Positions 43,001 through 50,327 of a stretch of DNA of 64,000 bases are shown piece by piece. The position numbers and the translations under genes were made by a program. Within the stretch, counting starts at the first letter, position 1; each line of letters starts with the position of its first letter. This stretch comes from Macrocystis pyrifera. Lineage: Eukaryota > Sar > Phaeophyceae > Laminariales > Laminariaceae. The notes under the pieces were generated by a model. The model saw only the letters and a list, made by a program, of their open reading frames with translations, did no database searches and was not told the DNA's origin. The DNA lies in the NCBI GenBank assembly GCA_031763025.1, contig JASSKH010000023.1, positions 7,157,501-7,221,500 of the forward strand, written 5' to 3'.

Positions 43001-44494
43001 CTGCGAAGCGAGTGCGTTGAGGAAGGTAGTCTTCCCGCTGCCGGACGGCCCCATGACGGCCAGAAGCCTGCCGGCCCGAGCTTTGCCGCTGACGCCCTGG
43101 AGGAGCTGCTTCTTGCCCACCGAACAGGAGACGTCCTGCTCCGGCGCGCACGTTGTGATGTGGCGTGGTACGGTATGGTATGGTGGTATGGTGTCGTATG
43201 ATATGGCATGGTATGATGTGGTATGGTATGGTATGGTATGGTATGGTATGGTATGGTATGGTAGGATGTGGTATGGTATGGTATGGTACGGTATGATGTT
43301 GGTATCGCACGGTACGGTATGATGTGTGGCGTGGTGTGGTGTTTGGGTGTAACAGTATACAGCAGTAATACTGGCTTCATCTCTCCGCCAGTTTTCGACA
43401 GCATGGATGGGTTAAAAAAGTACGAGCATGCCTTGTAAGGGTATATCTCATCCTGCTGCATACCTGGTACCTGCGAGTATGATACTATTAATACTCTATA
43501 CTGGTACCAGGTATACGATACCGTACTCGGCGAGTATTGGCATACTGGTACGTATATCATACTCGCACTGCTGCACGTATCATTTGGGTACTGCAGTTTT
43601 ACCCTGGAACCCCTAACAAAGCATCAAGAAGTGCCCTTTCGCGGAAGGCACGGCAGTATCGGCAGCAAGACGGAAACCGAACGAAATTCGTCAGCAGGAC
43701 AGCACCTGAAGACGAGACACAGGGGGCACCGCAGCCTGGGCGGGATACATGTGCGTGCAGCGCTGTGAATAGTACCAATGTGGCTTCCACGGCCCACCAC
43801 AGGTTCCTTACAGGATGGTGTACAGCAGTACGGCCCATACTTACGAGGTTCGATCCCTGGTCAATCCAGGGCGTGCGCCTTTCCAAAAGTCAACAACAAC
43901 AGCAACAACAAAAAATAAAATGCTCTCGTTTTCCATGTACCTGTGGTACGGTTTACGCGAGTGCTGTAATATACACGAGTGCATAGTGACGTACTGCTGT
44001 CAGTAGTAGCAGCCTGACGAGGTATAGCAGCAGTCGACTGCTCCAGGAGTTACATACGAATATGTATCATGCGAAAACTGCTGTTGGTTGCAAGCATCAT
44101 GTGTCGATCGATGTTCAAACAAAAACATGAACACACGATTACCCACACGTGCCAACGCACAAGCGAGCTTTCCCTCGGCCACACATGAACGCCCTTCAAC
44201 GGAGATCATGCAGAGGGCACGCGCACTCGCAGAGCAACAAACGACCCCGGTATACCACGTACTGGCGAACTGGCAGCTCCGTGTTGGTATGCTGCTCTCG
44301 TTGTTGATTACATCGTACTTGACTTGACTGGCAAATATGCCCAATAATGGTTGCAGCAAAGGTGCAAAGCCGGACTCAGTCAACCCCACCTTCCATTCGA
44401 TGTCCAGCGGTTGCACATTTGCCGCCGTCGCAACAGCTACCAGAAAGCAAGCACCGACCGCCAGCAGCGCGGTTGAAGTTCGACGAGTCCCCAT
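23720..44494 (-). CDS. ABCG (White-type) half ABC transporter gene, 16 exons
   Basis: Encodes a membrane half transporter of about 775 residues: an N-terminal ATP-binding domain then a six-helix membrane domain, the ABCG order. Members dimerise and export lipids or other hydrophobic compounds; the substrate is not readable here. Exons, 5' to 3': 44390-44494, 43001-43135, 41489-41671, 40847-40999, 39676-39821, 38413-38484, 36810-36991, 36346-36672, 35123-35221, 33215-33292, 32576-32709, 31555-31697, 26682-26698, 26114-26232, 24811-24864, 23720-24098. Every join keeps phase. Seen: Walker [11 protein letters not shown] loop YVKQED, signature SGGERKR, Walker B LIFCDEP, D loop GLDS, H-loop His in SIHQ|PR, the ABCG block [11 protein letters not shown], and GSIFW in the membrane part. 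Oddities: a 17-nt exon, GC donors, and single-base frame breaks at 39789-39794 and near 36851. All catalytic motifs are otherwise intact, so sequencing error is as likely as decay. Confidence 0.94.
24811..24864 (-). CDS. ABCG gene, exon 15
   Basis: [18 protein letters not shown]: matches the TGEQVLERL.FG signature before the last membrane helix. Phase 2 in and out. Acceptor CTGCGTAAAG, donor GG|GTAAGT. Confidence 0.93.
26114..26232 (-). CDS. ABCG gene, exon 14
   Basis: [20 protein letters not shown], then [19 protein letters not shown]: the highly conserved RW...S.I..AFEAL..NE..GL.F block of ABCG proteins. Acceptor TATGCGCGCAG, donor AG|GTACGG, phase 2 out. Confidence 0.95.
26682..26698 (-). 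CDS. ABCG gene, exon 13 (17-nt microexon)
   Basis: GCTTTTACATCACGCAG encodes the end of Gly then FYITQ. It has a strong acceptor (TTTTTCGCTCTCAG) and donor (GTGAGT). It takes phase 1 and hands on phase 0, giving [17 protein letters not shown], the expected ABCG sequence (FGGYYVN..NVP..LRW type). Skipping it would shift the frame. Confidence 0.88.
26699..31554 (-). other. ABCG intron 12, 4.86 kb
   Basis: Longest intron of the window. It contains CAC/CAG triplet tracts (28915-29180), pentanucleotide runs, the repeat at 30185-30312 and otherwise unrecognised sequence. Phase continuity from exon 12 to exon 13 argues that no coding exon is hidden here. Confidence 0.75.
30185..30312 (+). repeat. 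Interspersed repeat in ABCG intron 12
   Basis: CTACGATAGGGGTATGAAGC to GAGGCATGCCTTAT, with an inner TGCCTTATAAGGCA palindrome. It pairs as an inverted copy with 31983-32097 across exon 12. A more diverged relative may lie at 50660-50730 (CTGATGGGGCTATTCTCAAC). Confidence 0.6.
31555..31697 (-). CDS. ABCG gene, exon 12
   Basis: [48 protein letters not shown]: two membrane helices. Acceptor TTCACCGCCCAG with a one-base overlap codon, donor TCGG|GTGAGG leaving phase 1. Confidence 0.95.
31983..32097 (-). repeat. Interspersed repeat, inverted relative to 30185-30312
   Basis: On the minus strand CGCGATAGGGGTTTATATAG, GAGGCAGTATTTCTGACTGA and AATAAGGCATGCC match CTACGATAGGGGTATGAAGC, AGGCAGTATTTCTGAATGAC and AGGCATGCCTTAT at 30185-30312. 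No coding capacity. Confidence 0.65.
32576..32709 (-). CDS. ABCG gene, exon 11
   Basis: [20 protein letters not shown] and [24 protein letters not shown]: the membrane segment with the YPMTGL motif. Acceptor TCGGAAAAAG. The only donor giving the phase needed by exon 12 is AA|GCGTGA, a weak GC donor; the nearby GTGACA gives the wrong frame. Confidence 0.9.
33215..33292 (-). CDS. ABCG gene, exon 10
   Basis: [20 protein letters not shown], then ESTIVK: 26 codons equivalent to the SAINTAM...FPKER segment of ABCG proteins. Acceptor GGGTACGTGCAG behind a sense-strand C-rich stretch, donor AAG|GTGCTT, phase 0. Confidence 0.88.
35123..35221 (-). CDS. ABCG gene, exon 9 (first membrane helix)
   Basis: [19 protein letters not shown] then [17 protein letters not shown] is typical of ABCG membrane helix 1-2. 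Acceptor GTCATACCAG, donor CAG|GTGCGG, 33 codons, phase 0. Confidence 0.95.
36050..36300. repeat. (CAG/CAA)n-rich tract in ABCG intron 8
   Basis: Plus strand rich in CAGCAACAAC and GGCAGCAGC triplets; the sense (minus) strand reads TTG/CTG. Similar tracts occur in other introns of this gene at 24885-25030, 25860-26060, 32730-32880 and 34930-35005. Confidence 0.9.
36346..36672 (-). CDS. ABCG gene, exon 8 (linker)
   Basis: 109 codons. A Ser/Gly/Lys-rich cytosolic linker ([20 protein letters not shown] and on) ends in [20 protein letters not shown], the amphipathic stretch before the first membrane helix. Acceptor CGACGAGCAG, donor CGG|GTGAGA, phase 0. The intron start is strongly G-rich on the sense strand. 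Confidence 0.94.
36810..36991 (-). CDS. ABCG gene, exon 7
   Basis: [20 protein letters not shown], then [19 protein letters not shown] and, one frame over, [14 protein letters not shown]. The [11 protein letters not shown] block is an ABCG hallmark. One base is missing near 36851-36857 (GGCGAG where GGCNGAG is expected). Acceptor CGCGCAG, donor GAG|GTGAGT. Confidence 0.92.
37024..37260. repeat. Degenerate GTTGG/TTGAAGTT repeat in ABCG intron 6
   Basis: Imperfect units such as GAAGTTGGTTTGTTGGAG and GTGTGATGAAGTTGGTTTT. Low complexity; the resulting Thr/Asn/His-rich minus frame is not a gene. Confidence 0.75.
37365..37484 (-). mobile_element. Poly(C)-tailed SINE-like element, truncated
   Basis: GGGGGGGAGTACTTATGTCA then CATGCATGGCCGTAGTCGTA and TGCACCAAGCGCAG. 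It stops at the G tract of the next copy. Confidence 0.75.
37505..37826 (-). mobile_element. Poly(C)-tailed SINE-like element, full-length copy
   Basis: From the G run at 37499-37506 and TGCTCATTATCGTGCATGGC to CGCACTACGTGATA. It matches 38515-38843 over its whole length. Next to it, on its 5' side, begins the G tract (37827-37917) that tails the LINE copy. Confidence 0.8.
37918..38291 (-). mobile_element. 5'-truncated LINE fragment, second copy
   Basis: Minus-strand frame with [20 protein letters not shown] and [16 protein letters not shown]: the same zinc-knuckle RT C terminus as 41733-42506. G tracts lie at both ends (37886-37917 region and 38292-38312). The 3' end is AACAAATGAGTACGCG then C run. 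Confidence 0.85.
38413..38484 (-). CDS. ABCG gene, exon 6 (H loop side)
   Basis: [20 protein letters not shown] then SIHQ: 24 codons ending just before the Pro of the HQPR switch motif. Acceptor CTCTCTCAG, donor CAG|GTGCGT, phase 0. Confidence 0.95.
38515..38843 (-). mobile_element. Poly(C)-tailed SINE-like element, near full length
   Basis: About 320 bp from GTACTCATTACCATGCATGG to CACACTACGTGATAC. It aligns end to end with 37505-37826. On the minus strand it ends GGTAATGAGTACAT then C run. No coding frame and no clear pol III boxes; non-autonomous by inference. Confidence 0.8.
39056..39195 (-). mobile_element. Poly(C)-tailed SINE-like element, truncated
   Basis: G-rich tract, GGTACTCGATAGGAGAGATG, then TACTCGATCTCATGCATGGC and the usual CCGTAGTCG...CCATAGACCCTCGCATCCC tail. 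The doubled TACTCGAT suggests one short copy stacked on another. Confidence 0.7.
39450..39570 (-). mobile_element. Fragment related to the SINE at 294-632
   Basis: GGATAGGGTTCGTTCAGCGT and CCCACAGCTCGTCGGTTTTC match CATAGGGTTCAGCATTCCCA and CTGCTCGTCGATCTTC at 440-480 in the same orientation, with the order of similar blocks kept. No pol III head or A tail is left. In ABCG intron 5. Confidence 0.5.
39676..39821 (-). CDS. ABCG gene, exon 5 (signature and Walker B)
   Basis: [10 protein letters not shown], then [38 protein letters not shown]. Signature SGGER and Walker B LIFCDE are intact. The A6 run (39789-39794 as T on plus) breaks the frame; one more A restores GDEKKTRG. Donor CAG|GCAAGC is a GC donor, confirmed by the exact join [10 protein letters not shown]. 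Confidence 0.93.
40330..40840. repeat. Degenerate 20-30 bp tandem repeat in ABCG intron 4
   Basis: About 500 bp built of CTACCTTGCCTACTGTCTGT with many point changes (TCTCTACCTTGCC, CTACTGTCTG). Purine-rich on the sense strand. It occupies most of the intron next to the exon 4 donor. Confidence 0.8.
40847..40999 (-). CDS. ABCG gene, exon 4 (Q loop)
   Basis: [20 protein letters not shown]: the Gln of VKQED is the Q loop that couples ATP binding to the membrane domain. Then [20 protein letters not shown]. Acceptor TCGCTCCAG, donor AAG|GTATAA, 51 codons, phase 0. Confidence 0.96.
41489..41671 (-). CDS. ABCG gene, exon 3
   Basis: [20 protein letters not shown] follows Walker A as in other ABCG proteins, and [11 protein letters not shown] leads into exon 4. 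Acceptor CAATGCGAAG, donor CAG|GTAGGA, 61 codons, phase 0. Inside it a stretch from GCGAGT (about 41594) to TGTCAG (about 41526) could be a 69-nt GC-AG intron; both forms keep frame. Related tandem sequence follows in the intron. Confidence 0.8.
41733..42506 (-). mobile_element. 5'-truncated LINE fragment (RT C terminus with zinc knuckle)
   Basis: Minus-strand reading gives an RT-downstream region: [20 protein letters not shown], then [16 protein letters not shown], then [15 protein letters not shown] and [16 protein letters not shown]. The C-x-C...H...C spacing is typical of the zinc knuckle after the reverse transcriptase domain in non-LTR retrotransposons. An in-frame TAA after GMKT and a disrupted end show it is dead. 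G tracts bound it on both sides (41719-41732 and about 42507-42519). The 3' end is AATGAGTACCTCC then C run. Confidence 0.85.
42690..42960. repeat. Degenerate telomere-like repeat in ABCG intron 2
   Basis: About 270 bp of AACCCTAACCCTGGCC, AACCCCAACCCTGACC and similar. The core CCCTAA matches the common TTAGGG-type telomere repeat, heavily mutated and mixed with CCCTGACC. It reads as an old interstitial telomeric tract or a satellite derived from one. Confidence 0.75.
43001..43135 (-). CDS. ABCG gene, exon 2 (Walker A)
   Basis: [19 protein letters not shown] then [19 protein letters not shown]. The P-loop GPSGSGKTT binds ATP phosphates. Acceptor GCCGGAGCAG, donor CAG|GTATAC, 45 codons, phase 0. 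Confidence 0.96.
43140..43335. repeat. (GGTAT)n-type tandem repeat in ABCG intron 1
   Basis: Repeated GGTATGGTATG with GATGTGGTATG variants, starting within a few bases of the exon 2 acceptor. On the sense strand it reads CATACC and could interfere with, or act in place of, a normal pyrimidine tract. Confidence 0.85.
44390..44494 (-). CDS. ABCG gene, exon 1
   Basis: Thirty-five codons, [20 protein letters not shown] onward: a basic start and a hydrophobic segment like a signal peptide or anchor, then PLDIEWK. Donor AAG|GTGGGG. Joined to exon 2 it gives [13 protein letters not shown], the usual entry into an ABCG ATP-binding domain, which is why I place the start here. Confidence 0.8.
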
Positions 44495-47400
44495 CTTCCT
44501 CCCTAGTTTTTTGCTTCTAGGCAAGGCTTGGTTGCGGCACAGCTCTGAGCTTTCTGTCTGGGCTTCGGGTCGTTCGTGTGTACAAACCAACACGCCTTTG
44601 GGAAAACATGGAAATCCTGGATTGTTTTTCAAGATTCAAAATTCAAAATTCAAATTCAAACATCTGGTACCTCGGTCTCGAAGATAAGCGAAGCTCCGGC
44701 TGGCGCGGCACAGGCGGCCGAACCCGGCATGTGTGGCCGTGCTGTGCGCTGTGTGCCTCGGAGTCTATCGCAGCGTTCAGCTCATGTGAACGGAGAGAGC
44801 ATACAATCCACAAACTCGGGGTGTGTGTGTTCTTTCTACCCGTCGGCATCCAGCCCAATCAGTGTCCGTGCCGATTCTTCAATCCTAATACCAGGTACAA
44901 TAGCAAATCTCGCACTACCCAGGGAAAAGACAGAGCAAAATGAGCTGTTGAGTCCTGGGTGGCTATCCCTACCTCTTGGTCGAACATAAAGGAGGTCGAC
45001 TAAAGAGGTCCGGCAAGTTCATGACATGAACACTGGTGGAGTGCCATGTTAAATCTGTGTTCTACAGATGGACAAGAACCGGTACACAAATAAGAAAGTG
45101 TGTTGGGCGTAAGCTTTTTTTTACCCAGATCTCCAGGGAAGATCAAAAAAAAAAAAAAAAAAATAGAAAGATATAGGTAGAGCTGACAACGGCCGTTGTT
45201 GTGCATGAATCGTGTGCAGGGCAGAGGGCTTTCGTCAGATGGCTGTACGACGGGTATACCTGGTACTCATGAGTGCGACATGTATGTATGTCAGCAACGC
45301 TGCACTGTGCAGCAGACTTGTACACGGATGGCGTTGAGGTAGTTGACAAATAAACACCAGGCAGTGAACAAGCGCTAGCTACGAGTGCAGGGAAATCCAG
45401 CTGCTCGAGGGTCCAGGGACGGCGCAGATGGGTATACATACTGTATGTGTATGGTGTCGTGTGCCCGACGATCGTGACTCTGGGCACTGCATTTTGAAAA
45501 AAGATGGCGCCGTGCTGAATCGAGGCTTCTAACCTGTTGTCACGAACGCAGAGATTACGCACAGGTGGCTGCAAAGGCTGGTGCCAGTAGTGGTTAGACC
45601 CCCGAGCTATGCACAGCTCGTGCCGATATAGCTATGTCTTCATAGCTATGCAAGAAGAGGCATGAAACCACTCTTCTTTTCGACTTTTATATATCCTTTC
45701 CTGCCTGCTATTCCTGGACTACAACGATGTGCATTGCTGACCGAGGTGTTGGGCACAAGCAAGCTAGATCTCTAGACTAGCTACTGTAGATAAGGCGATG
45801 AATGTCAGCCTTTGCCTTCCATTATATATAGCTGTGTCGTGAGGTACCTAATAACTCGGTAGCCAAATCTCTACCCAGCGATAGCCTTCTTTGCAGCTAC
45901 CTGCGGGTGTACGCAATCTTCGCATACATATAACAGGGAGCAGATCCGCCTTTTCGTCAGCTCTTCCTCTTGCCGGCTGCTGCTGTAGCAAGCCATAAAA
46001 CTACATGCGAGGTTTTAAGCTCCAATACAACTGATTGCAGGTCGCCAACAGAGCGTTCCCTGATCGCGTACCAAAATGTAAGGGCAGCGGCGTAGTGTAT
46101 AGTGGTCTGGTACACCAGATGCACCCTCCCGCGCTCCCATCCAAATGCCCCGGATATCACGGTGTAGCACCATGTGTCGTTTAGGATTCTGGGATGGCAA
46201 TTGAGGCCAATTGTATGTAGGGACATAAAAGCCGGGAGTGTGCGGCATACCGTGTTGTAGAATGGCAAAGATCTGAACACACAACAGCAAGAGAGTGAGC
46301 AGATCACGGTGCCTCTCCGTCGATGATGGAGATTGGCGGGCTCGCGTTTCGAAGGCTCGTATTTACTTCTCGATGCCGAGACGTTACCCCGAAGGCCTAC
46401 CGGACGTGCTACAGATGCAGTGCCTGGCGCCGCAGGAGCTCGGCTGTGCGCAAAATGGTCTCGTTTTCGAAGGCGCTGGAAAAACTCAACGACTATCAAG
46501 GAGACGAACGCTGCCTACTCAAAGTTAAAGCATGGTGCTCCGCGGGAGAGAAGTAGCGGCCGAGGCCTAGGCCGGTGGAAAATAGATCATGCCCGTACTG
46601 CCTCTCGCTTCGGGCCGCGTGATGCTCTGGTGCTGACCGATGGGGGCGGGGGAGGTTTATTCATTATCGATGGCGGGGGGCGGGGGGCGGGGGGGCTGAG
46701 AAGGATGTCAAAGTCCGGAAGAAGAAACAGGCTAGTTTTTTGGGTGGAGAAGAAACGTTAGGTTTTTCAAGGGTAGGCTGCCGACCGATATCGAGAGTAC
46801 ATACTGGTGCAGAACAATGTTTCCCAATGGTTGCCCAATGAGCGAGGACGTGTTTCGATACTGCCAGGCAGGGGGGGAGCGTCCCTTGGTGAGTGCTGCT
46901 CCGGCAATCGAGGCGACAGGTACACCTATGCACACCTGTGTGCCATTTCTGCCAAGGGTCCTATGCGGCAGCGGTCAGATCTCCCGGATCGGAACGCCCG
47001 GTGTTCCCTAACATAATGATTCACCGTCGGCTACACGTATCGAGAGCGCACCCGACGGCGCAAAAGTCTGACGATGCAAGTTTTTTACGGCCGGAAGCAC
47101 AGACTGAAGTTGGCGCTGGGGAGGCAACGCACGTTGGTCGGTAATTTTCGACAACCTTTCAGCCCGGGTGGATCGCAAGTTTTTGCCGTGAATCGATTCG
47201 ATTTTCTCTCCCCGCCGCGAGTACAGAGGGTTTGAGCAGACTTCGACCCGAAACAAAGAGAAGCTGCGACACTCTTCACCCGAGACTGGATCTGGGTGTT
47301 TGTCATCGAGCACTTGTGAAAACTCGTTACATGGCCAAAACAACCGTTGAACAAGCCATTGAGATTGCTTCGGGCACGCTTGGGCATGGATTCGCGGATT

Positions 47401-47934
47401 ATATTACCTATCGTAGATCGACCCAATACTGTTTTACACGCGATTGTAAGAAACTGCGAGAGTACTAGAAAAAAACTCCATCTTGGCCTGCGAACTGCCA
47501 ACGCTGCCCGGGGGTGACTAGCACTGGCGTTTTGCCTCTTACTGTTATTTACCACCATGCTGTCACTGCAATAACCTGTGCTCATACCTACAGTACAACA
47601 TGCTTACGTACGTTTCTACCCTACCAACTACAAGAGTGCCTGCTGTTCATATTCGTTTAATAAAAGTTAAGCCCATGTCCTCGAGTCTACGCAAATTCTG
47701 CTTCGTGATCAAAAGGACCAGGCACAGGACTGAATTTCTCTTCCTGATGTCCCAAACGTATCTCGTCAAGGATAGTTGTCGTCTTAAAGCCACAAGCTCC
47801 AGAACGCCTACTAAACGATTCCATTTCTCCAAGTCTAGCATGAGTATCTCGACGAAGCACACGATCTATATACTAAAATCCTCCTTCATCGGCATCGCTG
47901 CGCGCCCATAAGGTGCGCGATCGCTCGAAACGTT
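44495..47934. other. Intergenic region; no gene called
   Basis: Upstream flank of the ABCG gene and downstream flank of the next gene on the same strand. Scattered ACCTGGTA-type palindromes and a poly(A/T) run (45145-45163) are visible. Short open frames, such as 47647-47862 on minus, have no motif I recognise. Confidence 0.6.
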
Positions 47935-48997
47935 TCACTCTACGTTCGCTGCAGACGCCGCAATCCGGCCATGAAGATGGTCGTCGTTGAGCAAAACATC
48001 GGAAAACGAGGAGCTTGCCGACAACCCGACAGTCGTTGTAGACGCCGAACCGTAGCCGGTGGCGTTGGCACTACCGCCGTGCAGCTGCCAAGCCCCACCC
48101 GGAAACTTCATCCCGTCCATCGCACCCCCCGGAAGGGTAGTGGAAACCGAGGAAGTGTGTGGGAGAGAACCACATAGGTCTCGCTCCTTTTTGGCCGTCG
48201 CTGTCCTTGACCTCCGCCCATCGATAGCTACGTACGCATTTGTAACCGCGCTTTTTTTTTTTTCCACCCCCTTGGCTTAGACATTCTCCCTCTTGCGCCA
48301 TCGCTGCCCTCATGGGGGAGGGCGCGTCAATTTCCGATGCGGTCACGGGTCTCCTCGAATTTTTGCGAACCGCGGGGGAGATCGTGATCGGTTTCGACAA
48401 AGCGACCGCGTTTCGTCCCGTCTTGTCGCCGACGGTCCGCCGATCGCCATCGCGACCCGCTGCCACCCTCGACCTTTCCCCGTGCGGTTTGTGGTGCCGA
48501 TTGTACTTTTCGTCATCGTCGCTCCCGCTAGAGTATCCTCTGGTGATGGGAGCAATGGCGAGCTGATGGATAGGGCAGGGGCTACCACCGTCGTCGCGCG
48601 ACGAGGCGCCGCCCGCGTTCCTCTTGCTGGAAACAATTTTTGCGTCACCGCTACCGTGCACCACTCGCCGACTTTGCGCGCGCCCTGCCCCGTTCCCGCC
48701 GATTAAAGTTCGAACGCTGCTGCTGCCGCTACCTCCGCCGGCGCTACGCCCCCCACAGTCGCCACCGCGACCACCACCACCACCAATGTCGGGACCCTGA
48801 CGCCCGCTGCTGGCGTCAGTGGTGCCTTTCCCGTGGCCGTGGGCTTGGGGCATCCAGGTCCAGCTGTGCCCCCTGCTGACGCCATTCTCTTCGTCGTCGC
48901 TGTCGCCGTCCCTGCGGGGGGGCGAGCCGAGCCCGAGGGAGTTGCTTCCTGCCGTCACGGCTTCGTCGGAACTGCTGGTGCCTGACATGTCGACGCT
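47935..48997 (-). CDS. Unknown gene, exon 3 (A-run frame break)
   Basis: Starts SVDMSGTSSSDEAV and runs through Gly/Ser/Arg-rich sequence to a homopolymer, then continues one frame over with LPGGAMDGMKFPGGAWQL and SSSFSDVLLNDDHL. Acceptor AAACAAAAG. If the A run were correct the protein would end at about 48071 in an unrelated frame. Confidence 0.65.
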
Positions 48998-49685
48998 CTT
49001 TTGTTTGTCACCGGCGATGGTGTTGGTAGCGCGACGTTGGTATAGGTGGTGCCGGCGTGTCCGAGAAGGCGAGGGAGGGGAGGGGTGGAAGGAACGGGAG
49101 TGTGAGCGATCTCAAGTTCAAGTTGCGTAGGGCAGAGGTGGTCGCGAAGCCAAAGCGTGGAATGGGGTGAGTGTTGGGTGTATCGGGTAAAAAAAATACA
49201 TGTAATCGCACAGCAAATTGGACGCAGTCAACCTAAGAGGAACGATGTATTCGCGTGGCGATTCAGGGTCAATATCAATGCAATAACCTCAAAGTTACCG
49301 ATCGCGCAGCCTCCGCAGCAATTTCACGGTTTTGAAGAACTTGTGAGCGTATCCAAGCGCCATAGTTTCCCTCACCTCAGCAGAGCTTTTGTCCTCACTT
49401 CGGCAGGCAGCACGTAAGGCTCCGGTCTCGTCGTCGCTGCCCTCGCCTTCTATGGCGTTTCGCAAAGCCACTGCAAGCCGCCTTCGCCCAGTAGAAGTTT
49501 CACTAATAAAAAACGAGTCGAGAGGCAGACGGTGGGATTAGGCGGATGGTCATGTCTTGAGGCAAAGCTTACAAGAGCATGATCTCGCTTTTCACAGTCA
49601 AGGGCGAAACGTAAGAGGCGTACTCCAACGGAGAACAAAACCAGCCGGACCTGGGTCGCCCCTTAGGGTCCAGGAGCGCAAACAT
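47935..49685 (-). CDS. Unknown gene, three exons, about 433 residues
   Basis: Exons 49573-49685, 49376-49502 and 47935-48997, with phase kept (2, then 0). The N-terminal part reads MFALLDPKGRPRSGWFCSPL, EYASYVSPLTVKSEIMLF, ETSTGRRRLAVALRNAIEG and is compact. The last exon is Gly/Ser/Asp-rich and low in hydrophobics, as in a disordered tail (SVDMSGTSSSDEAVTAGSNS at its start). A 12-A run (T at 48252-48263) splits the last exon into two frames; one A fewer restores one frame through AVTNAYVAIDGRRS to ASAANVE and TGA at 47935. I do not recognise the family. Start at 49685 is the first ATG of exon 1; an earlier exon could exist, since AG at GAGTCCAG about 45 nt upstream would also extend the frame. 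Confidence 0.65.
49376..49502 (-). CDS. Unknown gene, exon 2
   Basis: ETSTGRRRLAVALRNAIEGE and GSDDETGALRAACRSEDKSS, 42 codons. Acceptor TTTTTTATTAG, donor GAG|GTGAGG, phase 0. Confidence 0.65.
49573..49685 (-). CDS. Unknown gene, exon 1
   Basis: MFALLDPKGRPRSGWFCSPL and EYASYVSPLTVKSEIML, donor CTT|GTAAGC, phase 2. The frame stays open upstream of the ATG, so an internal rather than first exon is possible. Confidence 0.6.
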
Positions 49686-50120
49686 GGTTGCAGCACAGCA
49701 CAGCGCCCGCTTGTTCGCGCCGTCCTGGACTCCGGACGAGCACCAGCCCCAGGACGCGAAAGGTGGATCTCGTGTTGAAGGAGTGGGATTTTTTTTCCCC
49801 GCGCCCTGGAGCAATCTGTTAAGGACATCATTTATCACGTTGTTTATCACGCTCAGCGATACGCAGAAACCGACGCGTGACGTTTTTCTTCGTATGGAAA
49901 CTTATGGAAAAGGTAGCTTCCCGCTGAGATCTCCCGAACAACTGAAGTCGCCGTGTCGGTCGCCGCTCGAAAAAGGAAGAAAAAAATGATTTGAGATCCA
50001 AGCCAAGCTTGTCCACTCTAATACAGTAGGTGCGCCGAAAATCTTAAGCCAACGCGGCAACGCCAGACATTTTTCCAGAATCTTTGTTTTGGAGCTCAGC
50101 TTGATGTGGCACAGGTTTTT
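49686..50120. other. Short intergenic gap
   Basis: Between the unknown gene and the Rab stop codon. I see no feature beyond short T runs, such as TTTTTTTT at about 49791. Confidence 0.6.
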
Positions 50121-50327
50121 TTAGAAGAAACTAGACAGGATAACGATGCAAGCGTTCAGATTCGGGCACCTGTCGCTCTCTTTCCCCGTTTGCGCCTGCT
50201 CTTCTTCCTTGGCATACTTCCGATGGTGGAGGACTTCGCGCATGAGGGCTAGCACCGCGAGGTCGACGTTTGCACCGTTCTTCGCGCTGGTCTCGAACAT
50301 TTGCGAGTCCATCGCGTCCGCAAACCG
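50121..50327 (-). CDS. Rab gene, exon 6 (last exon)
   Basis: RFADAMDSQMFETSAKNGAN, VDLAVLALMREVL, then a charged tail and CIVILSSFF followed by TAA. ETSAK is the G5 motif. A GT (GTGCCC) after GAC AG could in theory splice on to a further exon, but the phase does not fit the next gene. No CC or CxC at the end. Confidence 0.88.
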   Translation of the reverse strand, partial: RFADAMDSQMFETSAKNGANVDLAVLALMREVLHHRKYAKEEEQAQTGKESDRCPNLNACIVILSSFF

